From: Nemopilema nomurai
Taxonomy: Eukaryota; Cnidaria; Scyphozoa; Rhizostomeae; Rhizostomatidae
DNA length: 64,000 nt
Reading direction: 5' to 3'
Assembly (NCBI GenBank): GCA_003864495.1
Contig: ML133472.1
Coordinates: forward strand, 1,371,469 to 1,435,468
This document shows, one piece after another, positions 48,558 through 58,657 of the stretch (position 1 is the stretch's first letter; every line of letters begins with the position of its first letter). The notes below the pieces were generated by a model. The model made no database searches. It saw only the letters and a list, made by a program, of their open reading frames with translations, and was not told the DNA's origin. A program made the translations under genes and the position numbers.

Positions 48558-48569
48558 GGGAAACGTAGT

Positions 48570-49343
48570 GGAAATGGGACGAGGAAAAGCAGGTTGTGGT
48601 TCCGATCTGGTTTAAAGGCAAGCAGTTGCCTCCTTCACTTTCAACAAGCAGGAAGAAAACAGCCAAGAATCTCAACTATGACAACGATGGCGATGCGGAG
48701 ATGAGTCATGATGAAATTAAGAGCCAAAAACACACTTCAAAGAAGAGAAAACACCACCAAAGAGATGCATTGCCAAGTAAATATATGGATTATGATGGGG
48801 ATAGTGAAATGACAAGAGAAGAAATCTTTGATGGCTCGGACACTTCAGTAATCGATGAACACGAAAGTGAATGGGAAATTTCAGACTTTTCGTCCAGCGG
48901 GGGGGGGGGGACTCAATGGATGAATGGTTGCCTTAAGTTCGTAAGCTATGATGTTAGAGGATGGTAACCTAGAGGGCAGCTTATCTCGGCATAACTGAAA
49001 CCTAACTTGTATGTTTACAAAATCCAGTGGCGGCCATTTTGATGACGTCATAGAAAGTTCAAACACCTATAATTTCGAAACAATAAGTCAAAAAATATAA
49101 GTCTTTTATAATTTTTGACTCAGATTTGCATGTTCTTTCGAATGGTATACTTAGATTTAAAAAATGTTGTCATTAATATTTTACTGACTGGGGAGTAGTT
49201 ACGTCATCGATCACGTGACAACAACAAATTTTCGAGAATGTGCCCAAGGCTTAAATTGACGACCAACCATCAAAGAAGTCAAATCCACTTCAAAAATTTC
49301 GGTTACCCAGTTTGCTAGATTGTTACAGTAAATTCCCTGTCTA
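48570..49343 (-). repeat. Right arm of the long inverted repeat
   Basis: It is the reverse complement of 46647-47419. It starts with GGAAATGGGACGAGGAAAAG. A plus-strand copy of the C-terminal coding segment (48596-48967) lies in it without its N-terminal part. That segment cannot be a whole gene. Confidence 0.9.
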
Positions 49344-49464
49344 GTAACGAAACTGGGTTCTTTGGTAGCGCCGAAGAAGATGGCGTGCTTAGGCTCAAAG
49401 GCCAAGTAACACAACAGCGTAGTCAACAGAACAACGTATTTCCAATCGAATTCAGACAAGACTG
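49211..49464 (-). pseudogene. Open frame entering the right arm, with a hydrophobic N-terminal stretch
   Basis: The frame is open from a stop at 49468-49466 and runs to TGA at 49213-49211. It reads FDWKYVVLLTTLLCYLAF, then KHAIFFGATKEPSFV, then at 49343 enters the arm (RQGIYCNNLANWVTEIF...). No ATG is present near the start. It shares its last 44 or so residues with the plus-strand frame at 46372-46779. I do not recognise the unique part. It may be a signal-anchor exon of a disrupted gene. Confidence 0.35.
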
Positions 49465-50026
49465 ACTAATTATGGCGAAACACACTGAATATAATTGAAG
49501 ATGACAATCAACAGTAATACGTCACTCTACGATAATGAACGGGATCACAATAACGGAAATGACACATTGAAATAAGACAATACATACTTGTTAACTAGAT
49601 TAAGATTACCAATGACACTGCACGCAACACAACTAATTAACAAACCCCAACACGTTACAGATATCCCAAAGAATTCTTTTATTTTGTCAAACGCATCCAA
49701 TGAAACAGAATACAAGAAAACCTTTGAAAATTCGAATAGAGATGCCAGGGGAAAGTGGACTCTACAGTAAAGACTGTAAGAGGATCCTTGTGTAACAATT
49801 CTTTCTTATAGAAATGCGCCTTCCCAGGGAAGAGATTGAAGCCCTGCCCAAAGAATATCTGGGTGATTCATGAAAACACTTCTTTCAAGGCGGGGACATC
49901 CGAGGCTTCCATTCTCTGAGAAATTTCGGTTGTAAAAATAGTTCACAGGAATTATGCTTCCACTGTTTCACATCATTTTACGGTTTGCAGCATCAACTTG
50001 TCTTGTCCCTAAAGCTCTTGTGACAG

Positions 50027-50213
50027 TAGAAGTTTTTTTAAGCAATCTATGGGTTTGATTTTGCTAGAAATTTTTTAAGCAATCTATGGGTTTGATTTTG
50101 CTAGAAGTTTTTTAAGCAATCTATGGGTTTGATTTTGCTAGAAATTTTTTAAACAATCTATGGGTTTGATTTTGCTAGAAGTTTTTTTAAACAATCTATG
50201 GGTTTGATTTTGC
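50027..50213. repeat. Minisatellite, 37-bp unit, 5 copies
   Basis: The unit includes AGCAATCTATGGGTTTGATT and TTGCTAGAA followed by a T run. CAATCTATGGG starts at 50043, 50080, 50117, 50154 and 50192, so the spacing is 37, 37, 37 and 38. Alternate copies carry AGAAA or AGAAG at the junction, and the last two carry AAACAATC instead of AAGCAATC, which suggests expansion of a two-unit block. Confidence 0.95.
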
Positions 50214-51049
50214 ATCTATAAGGGTTGATATTCTTTTGGTGTGTAATGACCGGGCCGAACGGACAACAGAAACAGACGTGTCTCTAGTGCATAATCCAAT
50301 TCTCTAAGCCGAACAATCACGGTTTTCCAATTTAGCAATACGTCATTAATTAGTATTGCGTAATGACACCATTAGAAAACTCACGATTCTACAGATGTGC
50401 CTTCGAACACGACATGACATGCACACTGTCAGCTCTCTACGTTCCGGGTACTACAGTTGAACAAACGTTATTGCAGTGTACAGACATAGAAGACATCATA
50501 TAAGACATTATATAAGACATTAAGATATTGAATTTCAAATCTGAAAATGAAGTATTGAAGTCTTTATGATAAAGAAGAAAACAATTCCATTTTCATGTTC
50601 TCTTACTTAGCCAACTGCATTAAATAGATTATACCAGGGCATTTTTAAACATACTGAGTGGTGGGGGAATTGCCCCACCAGGCCCTACAAGGATACCGTC
50701 GTTTCTCGCGTTTTGAGCCCATTTTTAGCATAATAGCCATCAGTGCTGGTAGTTTTTTTTGCTGTCAACAAATAAGTCCCCATCCTCGAGTAAGCAATAG
50801 AAACAAGTCGAAGTAAAGTAAAATGATGCAAGAACGATAATAAATATTGAAATGAAAATGTTTGAGGCAAAGCGCATAGCTAAAAGGGTAGTGTAATTTA
50901 AGATAATCATGTGCTACCGGAAAGAGTCACAAACCTCAAAACACGTCTTGCAAAGTATAAATCCATCACGCTACGTTCAACTTTTAGTGTACAATATTTG
51001 CAGTTTTGACCAATCCTTTCTATTACATTTTGTTTGACGTCTAAATCAT

Positions 51050-51105
51050 GAACACTTTAGCCTGAATCGTGAACACTTAAGCCTGAAGTGAACACTTAAG
51101 CCTGC
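51050..51105. repeat. Short tandem repeat, ~19-bp unit, 3 copies
   Basis: GAACACTTAAGCCTG (first copy GAACACTTTAGCCTG) occurs three times, spaced by AATCGT or AAGT. Confidence 0.9.
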
Positions 51106-51439
51106 CATGCTAAAACACTTGGGCTAAGCATGTCCCAGGCTACATCAACTTTTGATTGGATTTAAGGCGCCAGAGTACTGAAGATGCTCAATTGAGTCCT
51201 TTGCTAGTCAATCACTGCACAATCAAACGCTTCATGTCGAAAAGTACAGATCTTCAATATAAGCGCAGTTCATGAATCATAGACTGTCACATTTTCCAAG
51301 CAGCCCTTTCTGTTGGCCTTCTTTCGCGTAACCTTGTTCAGGACCCCTTAAAAGTCAACACACAATACGTCTGCATTCTTTGGTAGCAATAATTTTGGAC
51401 AGTAAACTTGTCATGAGCAGCAAATGAAAACTGGCTACG

Positions 51440-51760
51440 ATAGGCCTTGCATTTACATGGGCATAGTAGGATCGGTATCTTTTCTGAGACAGATTCGTAC
51501 CTTTTTGGGTACAATGAGAAAGCGAATCCATTTGGATCCGTACCTTCTTTGGCACCGTGTAAAAGGGTGGATACGGATCCGCAAAGGCATGGGACCGCCA
51601 GAATGAAATTAGCAATCAGCAGTCATTGCGAATGCTTATAAATAGAAATTCCTTTCTGGTCCGTTCTCGTGTAAACGCTTTTGCATCGTGCCTATACCGT
51701 ACCATAAAGGTCCGGATCTTTTGGATCCGTTCCTTTTTCTCTCTTGTAAACAGGGCTTTG
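51440..51760. repeat. Degenerate interspersed repeat with GGATCCGTACCTT motifs
   Basis: GGATCCGTACCTT, GATTCGTACCTTTTT, GTGTAAAAGGGTGGATACGG, GGATCCGTTCCTTTTT and TTGTAAACAGGGC recur in this stretch, some in inverted form. This looks like a decayed DNA element. Boundaries are uncertain. Confidence 0.4.
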
Positions 51761-52833
51761 AGTTTTCAAGAGGTTTAGCTGACTTAATTTGTAGTAGATC
51801 GAATCACATCCCGGTTTATGAACACAATATTTTGAACTGCACATCATGAAATAAGCACTTTTAAAAAAAGACTACATCTTACCTATTGCCTACCAATACT
51901 CTTTCGCTAATTGGAATTCAACTGTAGTGGTATAGTACTATAAAATTCATAAATAGGCATACAAGGATGCATATAAAGATAGAAGCGGATGTTGCATGTA
52001 AAGAGTCTGACGCCAAATTTGAAGGAAAAATACCCATGAATTTCAGTTTAAATTAGAGGCAGTTAATTCCTTTTTGAAAAACGTTGCTCTGAAGCAAAAC
52101 CAAGTACAGCCGTTGCCCTTGCTCTCTCCCGTTGAAAGGAGGTGTAGTTCGTTATTCGCAAAAGAGCCCACGGCCGCTCCTAATCCTTTTTGTGCGCGCA
52201 AACTTCCAAATTAAATAGGAGACGACTTGTTCATAATAGTTGTGTATTGCATGTGAATGTGGATGGTAAGCAAAGGCATATTGTGATCAAGCCGTGAAAT
52301 CATTCCAGTGATTCAGCAAATCGCTTTATCAACAAAATGCCAATAAACTCGAAATGTGTGTGTGTAAATAACTGAAACCAGACAACAAGTGCATTGACTA
52401 TTTGTTTATTGAGAAACAATGAAGCGAAGAAAGGCCAAGGGTCTCATACGTAACATCCTATTCTTCTGCAAATCAAAGTATTTCAAAAATAAGCAATTGC
52501 AATTCTTTTGGTTATTTTACGGCGTTAATGGGCCGTGAACAGCCTATGTTGGGCGTCTTTTCCAACATATGTCCTCCAGTTATGAATAACTGATCAAAAC
52601 TGGAAAATGCGGATCACTCCGTGCCCTTGTCTATCCCAGTTGAAACTTGCTGCCGTAGAAACCTAGGGGATAGCTGCTTGACGGTTGGCAGTCTTTTCAA
52701 ACGAAAGCTTGGTGATATTGTCCCATTGAGGAGATCATGCATGCTTTAATCTTAAGTCGCTAAGAGCGTTTAAGACGAGACAAAGTTGGGAACCGTCGCC
52801 GAAAGAAGTTTCGTTTACCCACTGCTAAACAAG

Positions 52834-52933
52834 ATGGAGGACAAGGTGTACCAAGTTAAAGCTGTTCGTTGTACCAGGCCTTCAAGTACGCACGAAACGG
52901 TGAAAACAACCACGAGAATTAGTTCGGCCTCAG
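52834..52933 (+). CDS. Candidate first coding exon of an unidentified plus-strand gene
   Basis: The ATG (context AACAAGATGG) opens 33 codons plus G before a strong GTAAGA donor: MEDKVYQVKAVRCTRPSS, THETVKTTTRISSAS. The sequence is less AT-rich than its flanks. I do not recognise the protein. A second candidate first exon (53987-54035) ends in the same phase and also with TCAG, so the two could be alternative promoters. No convincing downstream exon was found before 64000; a phase-compatible exon at 61869-61903 (after TTTTTCAG) is possible but weak. Confidence 0.4.
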
Positions 52934-53986
52934 GTAAGAGGTCTGGGGCAACGGAGTCGAGATTTCTCTCCGTATTGGGGCTTTTTTCGTGTTTGTTTAT
53001 ACTGCAGTCGCAGAAAGCTGTTTAAAGCTGGCACGTGACGAAGATTTTGCTTAACGGGTAGCTAACAACATATTATCGATACATCAAATTGACAAGCATC
53101 TGCTAATTTTCTCCGTTAATCTTGGTTTGACAAATTTGAATCTAGGCACTTTTATTTTGTTGGTAGATTGCGCGGAAATTAGAACGCATTAGCAACTTCC
53201 AAGTCATAATCTCTCAAAAACGTCATGCTTCGCGCACAAAAACTTTTTCCTTCAAAAGGTTGGCGACATTTGTTCACATTGATTAGCAAATTGTGGTATT
53301 AATAAATTGAGTTATTAATATTTCAGCAGTAGTTTTTATATATTTAGCTATCGAATGGCCGGTGAGTGGGAGCGCTATCATTTTATCGCTGGTTCTTGAT
53401 TCAAGCCTAGGTTTTTGCTTCATTTCGGCTATTTTTTGTTTCTCCTGCTGTAATCAAGGAAACAACTTCTTTTGTCGGCGATGCAAATTCAAAATGTCGC
53501 ATTAGTTCTGAAATCTGTTTCCCCTATCTGGATGACTACGAAACAAGCGGTTTGAATGTCCTATTGCAAATTTACAAACATTATCGTTTCTTTTATTTTC
53601 CTAATTATTGCGGTTGTCATTGTTTTGTTTTTTGATGTTTACATTTCCAAGCTTCTGCCTCGCGTATACAAATTCACTACATTCGGCGAATAGACGCCTC
53701 TTGCCTTTCAAGTAGCCCCACTGAAAGCAAAGTATACACAATCACCTCTTTATCATCAAACGCTTAAGATGGATCAATTGCTGTATTTCATATTACTGTG
53801 CAAAGGTGAACGGCTCAAAGATAGACACAGCTTGTACAACAACTCTTTTCCGTTTTCAAACATTTACATCAATATTTTGCATTATAAAATATTCACCAAA
53901 GACATACTAATGTCTACTGCGTAATCTGGTGGAAGCGTAAAAGTGGGTCTAGTCACGTGTGCTCCTTCGTCGACTTTTTGTAGCAG

Positions 53987-54035
53987 ATGCGCCAGACTGT
54001 ACGCATGGCTGGCGCTTCTCCTGGCGTTGATTCAG
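53987..54035 (+). CDS. Candidate alternative first exon of the same unidentified gene
   Basis: The ATG at 53987 gives MRQTVRMAGASPGVDS plus G, then the donor GTACTG. It is also preceded by TTTTTGTAGCAG, so it could instead be an internal exon; joined to 52933 in phase, however, it hits a stop. It is therefore best read as an alternative start. Confidence is low. Confidence 0.25.
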
Positions 54036-57000
54036 GTACTGATAAGATAAGAAATTGATAAGTCTGTATCAACAAACGTATTTATACTGATTTATACTGA
54101 TGTTACCTCCCAAGTGGTCTTTTGACCAAATTTATCACTTCATACAAACATACTATTAGACCTTATAAATTGTTGATAACCTTTTTTATCAGATCTAATA
54201 TGACAAAAAAAGCTTACATACTTTTCTCTTAGCACTAGAAGGAAATTATTTATATAGAACAGTGCCAAAATGTCAACAATAAAGCTACTGTGGGTCATTG
54301 TGAACTAGGCATGGAACCTGGAATGATAAAAATTTTCTTTATTCACTGTGTAGTAGGAGAACTAACATGAAGAAGTTTTGATAGTTCTAGACCAAGTTTT
54401 GAACCAAGCTTAACTTTAAAAATTCTGAGCCAACTTAGCTTTGAATGTTGTGAACCAATTTTATTTTTATAAGAAAAGAAAAGAAAACCAACCTGACTAT
54501 AACGAGCCAAATTCCACTCATTAAGCTTAAGAGAATAAATAAATTTGCTTATTTAAATGTTTCTGCTTTAACTGTGATAACCTAATGAGGAAAATTGAAA
54601 ATGCAGGGGTGCTCTCAAACTGAACTAGACCCTGCCCGAGGGTGTTTGGCTGATCAATCTTCGTGGTTTAGAAAGCCGATCTCCAGTAACAAACCTGCCC
54701 ATTACAATGCATTTAATTTTTGTTAGATATAATTTTAGTCAATCCGATATTCTAATGTTGTGAAAAGGATTTGCAGAAACGTGCCGAGTAAGTTTGCTTT
54801 CATTTGTGCCCTAAAATTAAGAAATAAAGAGAACAATGTCCTTGATGCAAGAAACCTTGCTTTCTCATCCTTTATTTGCAGTTACTAGCATTTGCAAAGT
54901 TGGGGGCTATTTAATTTCGTTTTTCGCCACATATGTATAAAACAGTACTAAATTCGTTTGTTTTGCAATGTTTTGCAATGCTACCTTAATATCGATCTTC
55001 TTAGGTTATATGAGCAATAAAATATGGAGAACCTTTTATCCGGAGAATCTGTTTCCAGACCAAAAGCAAACCATTACACAACAAGGACTTAGAAGTCGAG
55101 GGTCTCCCTTAGCAATTTTCTGAAATAGGGCTAGTTAGTTGGCTTAAAGTGAATTTTTTGCTGCTAAAACATAATGGAAGTATCAAAGTCATCGAACTCC
55201 AAATAAAAGTTAAGTGCTGAAAGTGAGTTGGAGACCCTTTTGTAAGCCGCCTCAAACGTGGTTAACTGTAGAATTCTGGTGGATATGTATTTCCAACTGC
55301 ACTAGGCCACATAATAAGGAAATGGTTAAACCCTTAGAGGTTTTGTTTTGTCCAAATACTGTAGTCTGACACGATTAACCTCTTTTTCGTGCTGATACCA
55401 ATGAACCTGGCTAGCCTCATTTTCAAGTTGTGACAAACTCTTCTTAACAACGAAAGTAGCCAATGTCCCTTCTGTCTTTCCCTATTCTGTGGCAAGGCCA
55501 TCTACAACGGCCCGGCAAATAAATCTAAACAAGGCTCACCGTGGCAACAGCACTGATAAACCTGACGCAAATGAAAAAGCGTTTCATGAAGAGCCTTTGT
55601 GTGAAAGCGCTGGATTTCGTTAATGGAAACAGTATCTAATAACAGCTAAGCTTGTTATTATTGTTGACGAACCCCATGACATTTCAACTGTACAACTCCA
55701 ATCCCATTTCAACCTTTCCATTGTCGCATAAGGTGAGAACGACGAAAGGGCTTTAGTGCCAGAAATGGTTTCGGGTTCAGATATGCTAATCGGGGGTGCT
55801 TGAATCTAACGCTCCAGACGGTTTTAGGACATTTATTACGCAGTTGGTAGCTGAAATAAATGCAGGCATGCTGTTTTGTACCCAGCAAAAAAATGAGCAA
55901 AATGTCTTCAAAATGTTCTGACTATCAACTTGAGAGTATCAAGCTTCAAAATATCCAATGATTGTTAAGAGAGAACTCAGATAAATGGGGACCATTTAAG
56001 GACCCGTTTCATGTAATTGGCCTACATCCAATGATATGTATTGCATTCAGATTAGAGGTTGCAGTAACAACAGTTTGCTTTTTTGCAGTGTCACTTTGAG
56101 GAAGATGTCAATATTATACACCTATAATTTTTGAAAAAATTGAGACTTATAACTTAAAAACTGTACTTCAACCGTAAACACTAGAAATTTCCATATGCAG
56201 CTAATACTAAGGAATTTATTGACCCTTCTCCACTAAGATTTTCTTTGAAATGCATCCCTTTAGATTCTTGCACCCAAAATTCTTATGGTTTAGAGCTTGT
56301 ATTTAGTGCAAGCCCATGACTACTTTGGCATCCTGCATCCTGCCCGAAAGGTTGTTGTGCCAAATCCAGTGTCAATGTCGTCATCTTATTTTGAAAAGGA
56401 AAGATTATTAGAAGCCAAGAAGGTGATACTAATGTATGAAAGGTTAAAAACAAGACAATGATAGGCATGACTATTGCAAAATACTTTCGTTTATCTTACT
56501 CCCTAATACTTCCAGAGAGAGTTTTCAAATAGTGAGGTCTGTTAATAGTGACACAAGAATCATGCACAATTTGATACAAATATTCAAACGTGCAGTCTTA
56601 TTTAGTTTGAGACATAGATAATGATACAAAGCAGACCCAAGCTCAAAATGACTTTGAAAGCTATTTTTGGAGAAGGGAGTTCGTCCCCTGTCCTCAAACT
56701 GATAGGACTGATTCGACAGCAAAGGGATAACTCCATACCCATGAAATTGATGTTGATGAAATGAAAGTAATTTTACGATAAAACCATGAATGCCCATGAA
56801 ATCAGAGACGCAAAATACGATGAAAAATATGCCATGTCATATAATAACCCCAACTTTTTATCCCAAGGATCCTGAGCCGGGTAAACAGAAATATTGATTT
56901 TAAAGTGATGTACTATATTCGTGCCCCTTTTATCAGTATTATACACAATTACTCAATTTCAGGCGCACATAACTAGAGCATTGCACTTAAATCAAACTTG

Positions 57001-57697
57001 AGGACTGGGAACGAGTCCCGTGATCTAGAAATATGAAATGGGGTGCCGTGACGTATGGACAAATGTTCATCGTATTGCACGTATTTGATTGAATATTTAT
57101 AGTAAATTTTTTGGCTTTGAAACTGCCAATTTTTCTTAATAAGATTGTGGTCTTGAACCAGGACTCTCTTCCAAATAGGTTTTAGAGGAATTTTCAGCTT
57201 GGATCCGCTATGCAACGTTTTCTACGTCTCAAACTAAATAAAAATGAAAGTTCTCATACTGGTACTCTTTTTTCTACGCAAAAGATCTGTCATTAAAATC
57301 ATAATCAATATTTTTACCGAGAGAAACGTTTTTCTTATTTATCATGCTCTAGAGGGATAGTATAGATTTGAAATCTAATTTCAAATTGATTTGAGAAGGG
57401 GAAATTTATTGAAAACTAGTAGCTGAGCCCTGGAACAGAACAAGAAATTTTCGTTTTTCCGAGGGGCAAATCACTTCAAGAAAATCTCGTACACCTTTTG
57501 TGAAAATCCTATTGTTTTATCAAAAATTCTCTGGAAATTTTATTGTTTTCGTGTAAATCTCGTACGCTATTTGCAAGAGTGGATGGCCTCTCGCGTTTTT
57601 CAATGGAAATCCATTTCATTGTAAAAAATTCAATAATTTCCTTGGAAGAAATTCTTGTATGACGAAGGTCATAGTTCATCAAGGATTAAATAGTAAT
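54036..57697. other. No recognisable gene
   Basis: It is AT-rich with short, unconserved frames only. It may be intron of the gene starting at 52834 or intergenic DNA. Confidence 0.5.
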
Positions 57698-58150
57698 TTA
57701 GAAAATATCTTTCACGCGAGTAGTACACATTTTTGGAGCTCTACCCACTATGAGAATTGCTCTGAATAGAAGGATATCGTCAATTGATAAGAATAATGAC
57801 AGTGTTCCGATCCCTTTGGGTAGTCTGCAAATCGCAGCTTGACCGTAATATTTATTGACACATGACCACGATCTTGGCGAGAGAGACTCAGGAAGCAATG
57901 GGTTTCCTTTTGGGAAGCGCTTACATACGCAGTCGATGCTCTTCAGAATGGCTTTTCGTAATCTGAGGTCAATGAGAGGTCTACTCCGAAGACAGTGGCG
58001 CAAGATTTGCATGACGGCTTTCAAATTGCCAATGTAAACAAAACTAATCTTATCCTTCGCCAGAGTTCTTTGCCGACTTGAACGGCGCAGGTTCGAACTC
58101 GCTGCGTTGCCCGGTTCTGATACAAACAGGAATTGCGTGAGAATTGTCAA
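57698..58150 (-). other. Long open frame of unknown status
   Basis: This is a 150-codon minus-strand frame: SSNLRRSSRQRTLAKDKISF, LKAVMQILRHCLRSRPL, CVCKRFPKGNPLLPESLSP and a hydrophobic end. It lies in DNA slightly richer in GC than its flanks. I recognise no domain. It could be a lineage-specific gene, an untranslated exon or chance. Confidence 0.2.
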
Positions 58151-58255
58151 GGATGAACGTCTTTCGACGCAACCATCATTTCAGCAGTTCGCTAAGAACA
58201 CCAAGGAAAAACGCCAACCGAAAGGGGAAATATTTCAGCGAAGACGAAGGTGGCT

Positions 58256-58657
58256 CTAGCCCACGTGTCGGTGAGGAACTATTTGAAAATTAATTAAAAG
58301 TTGTTGTGCTACTTCATACCAGCAATTACACGGCACAAACAGAGAAGCTTTGATGCCATGCCTATGAATTTCAAGTAGGTTTAGTGTTTGTTTTGAAATG
58401 AAACCGATACCGCTTGAAGTTTGCTCTTGTTTTACAGTTTTCCCGGCCCGCACAACACTTTTTGCTTCGCTCGCCCTTCCTCCAATTTCTATCGTTATCC
58501 GTTTTTCATCAACAATAAAAAAAGTGGTTGGTTTCCTATCTTTGTTGTGACGTAAATCGAAGCGTGATATACACATTTTGATTTCAGATTTTGCCTGTCT
58601 TCTTCTCTCGGACGATTTGTTCGGCCAAGGGCCACCCGATTGCGATACACAAACCAA
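58256..58657 (-). other. Long open frame of unknown status
   Basis: This is a 133-codon minus-strand frame directly upstream of the 57698-58150 frame on the same strand: ERRRQAKSEIKMCISRFDLR, TTFFIVDEKRITIEIGGRAS and ASLFVPCNCWYEVAQQLL. The two frames together form a 960-bp stretch with few stops on this strand. No domain is recognised and no splice site clearly joins them. Confidence 0.2.

Larger units (their letters stand above)
46647..49343. mobile_element. Long inverted-repeat structure (arms ~773 bp, spacer ~1.15 kb) with broken transposon-associated ORFs
   Basis: The left arm (46647-47419) and the right arm (48570-49343) are reverse complements, with only a few mismatches and one 1-base difference in a C/G run (11 C at 47080, 12 G at 48899). 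The spacer (47420-48569) holds the middle of a coding region whose C-terminal part lies in both arms. The near identity means that the structure is young, is homogenised by gene conversion, or is an assembly artefact. The coding pieces belong to a multi-copy family that I associate with mobile elements in cnidarian and vertebrate genomes. I could not identify terminal motifs or a target-site duplication. Confidence 0.7.
49465..52833. other. Gene-poor, repeat-bearing region
   Basis: It contains a 37-bp tandem array (50027-50213), a three-copy short repeat (51050-51105) and degenerate interspersed repeat sequence near 51440-51760. No conserved open frame was found on either strand. Confidence 0.6.

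Noticed and set aside
48596..48967. Plus-strand frame of 123 codons as a separate gene
   Set aside because: It is the duplicate of the C-terminal segment in the right inverted-repeat arm and lacks its N-terminal part.
50690..50800. Third copy of the TACCGT... MITE-like element
   Set aside because: It has TACCGTCGTTT and a short TAAGTCCCCATCCTCGAGTAAG piece only; ends and spacing do not match the two clear copies.
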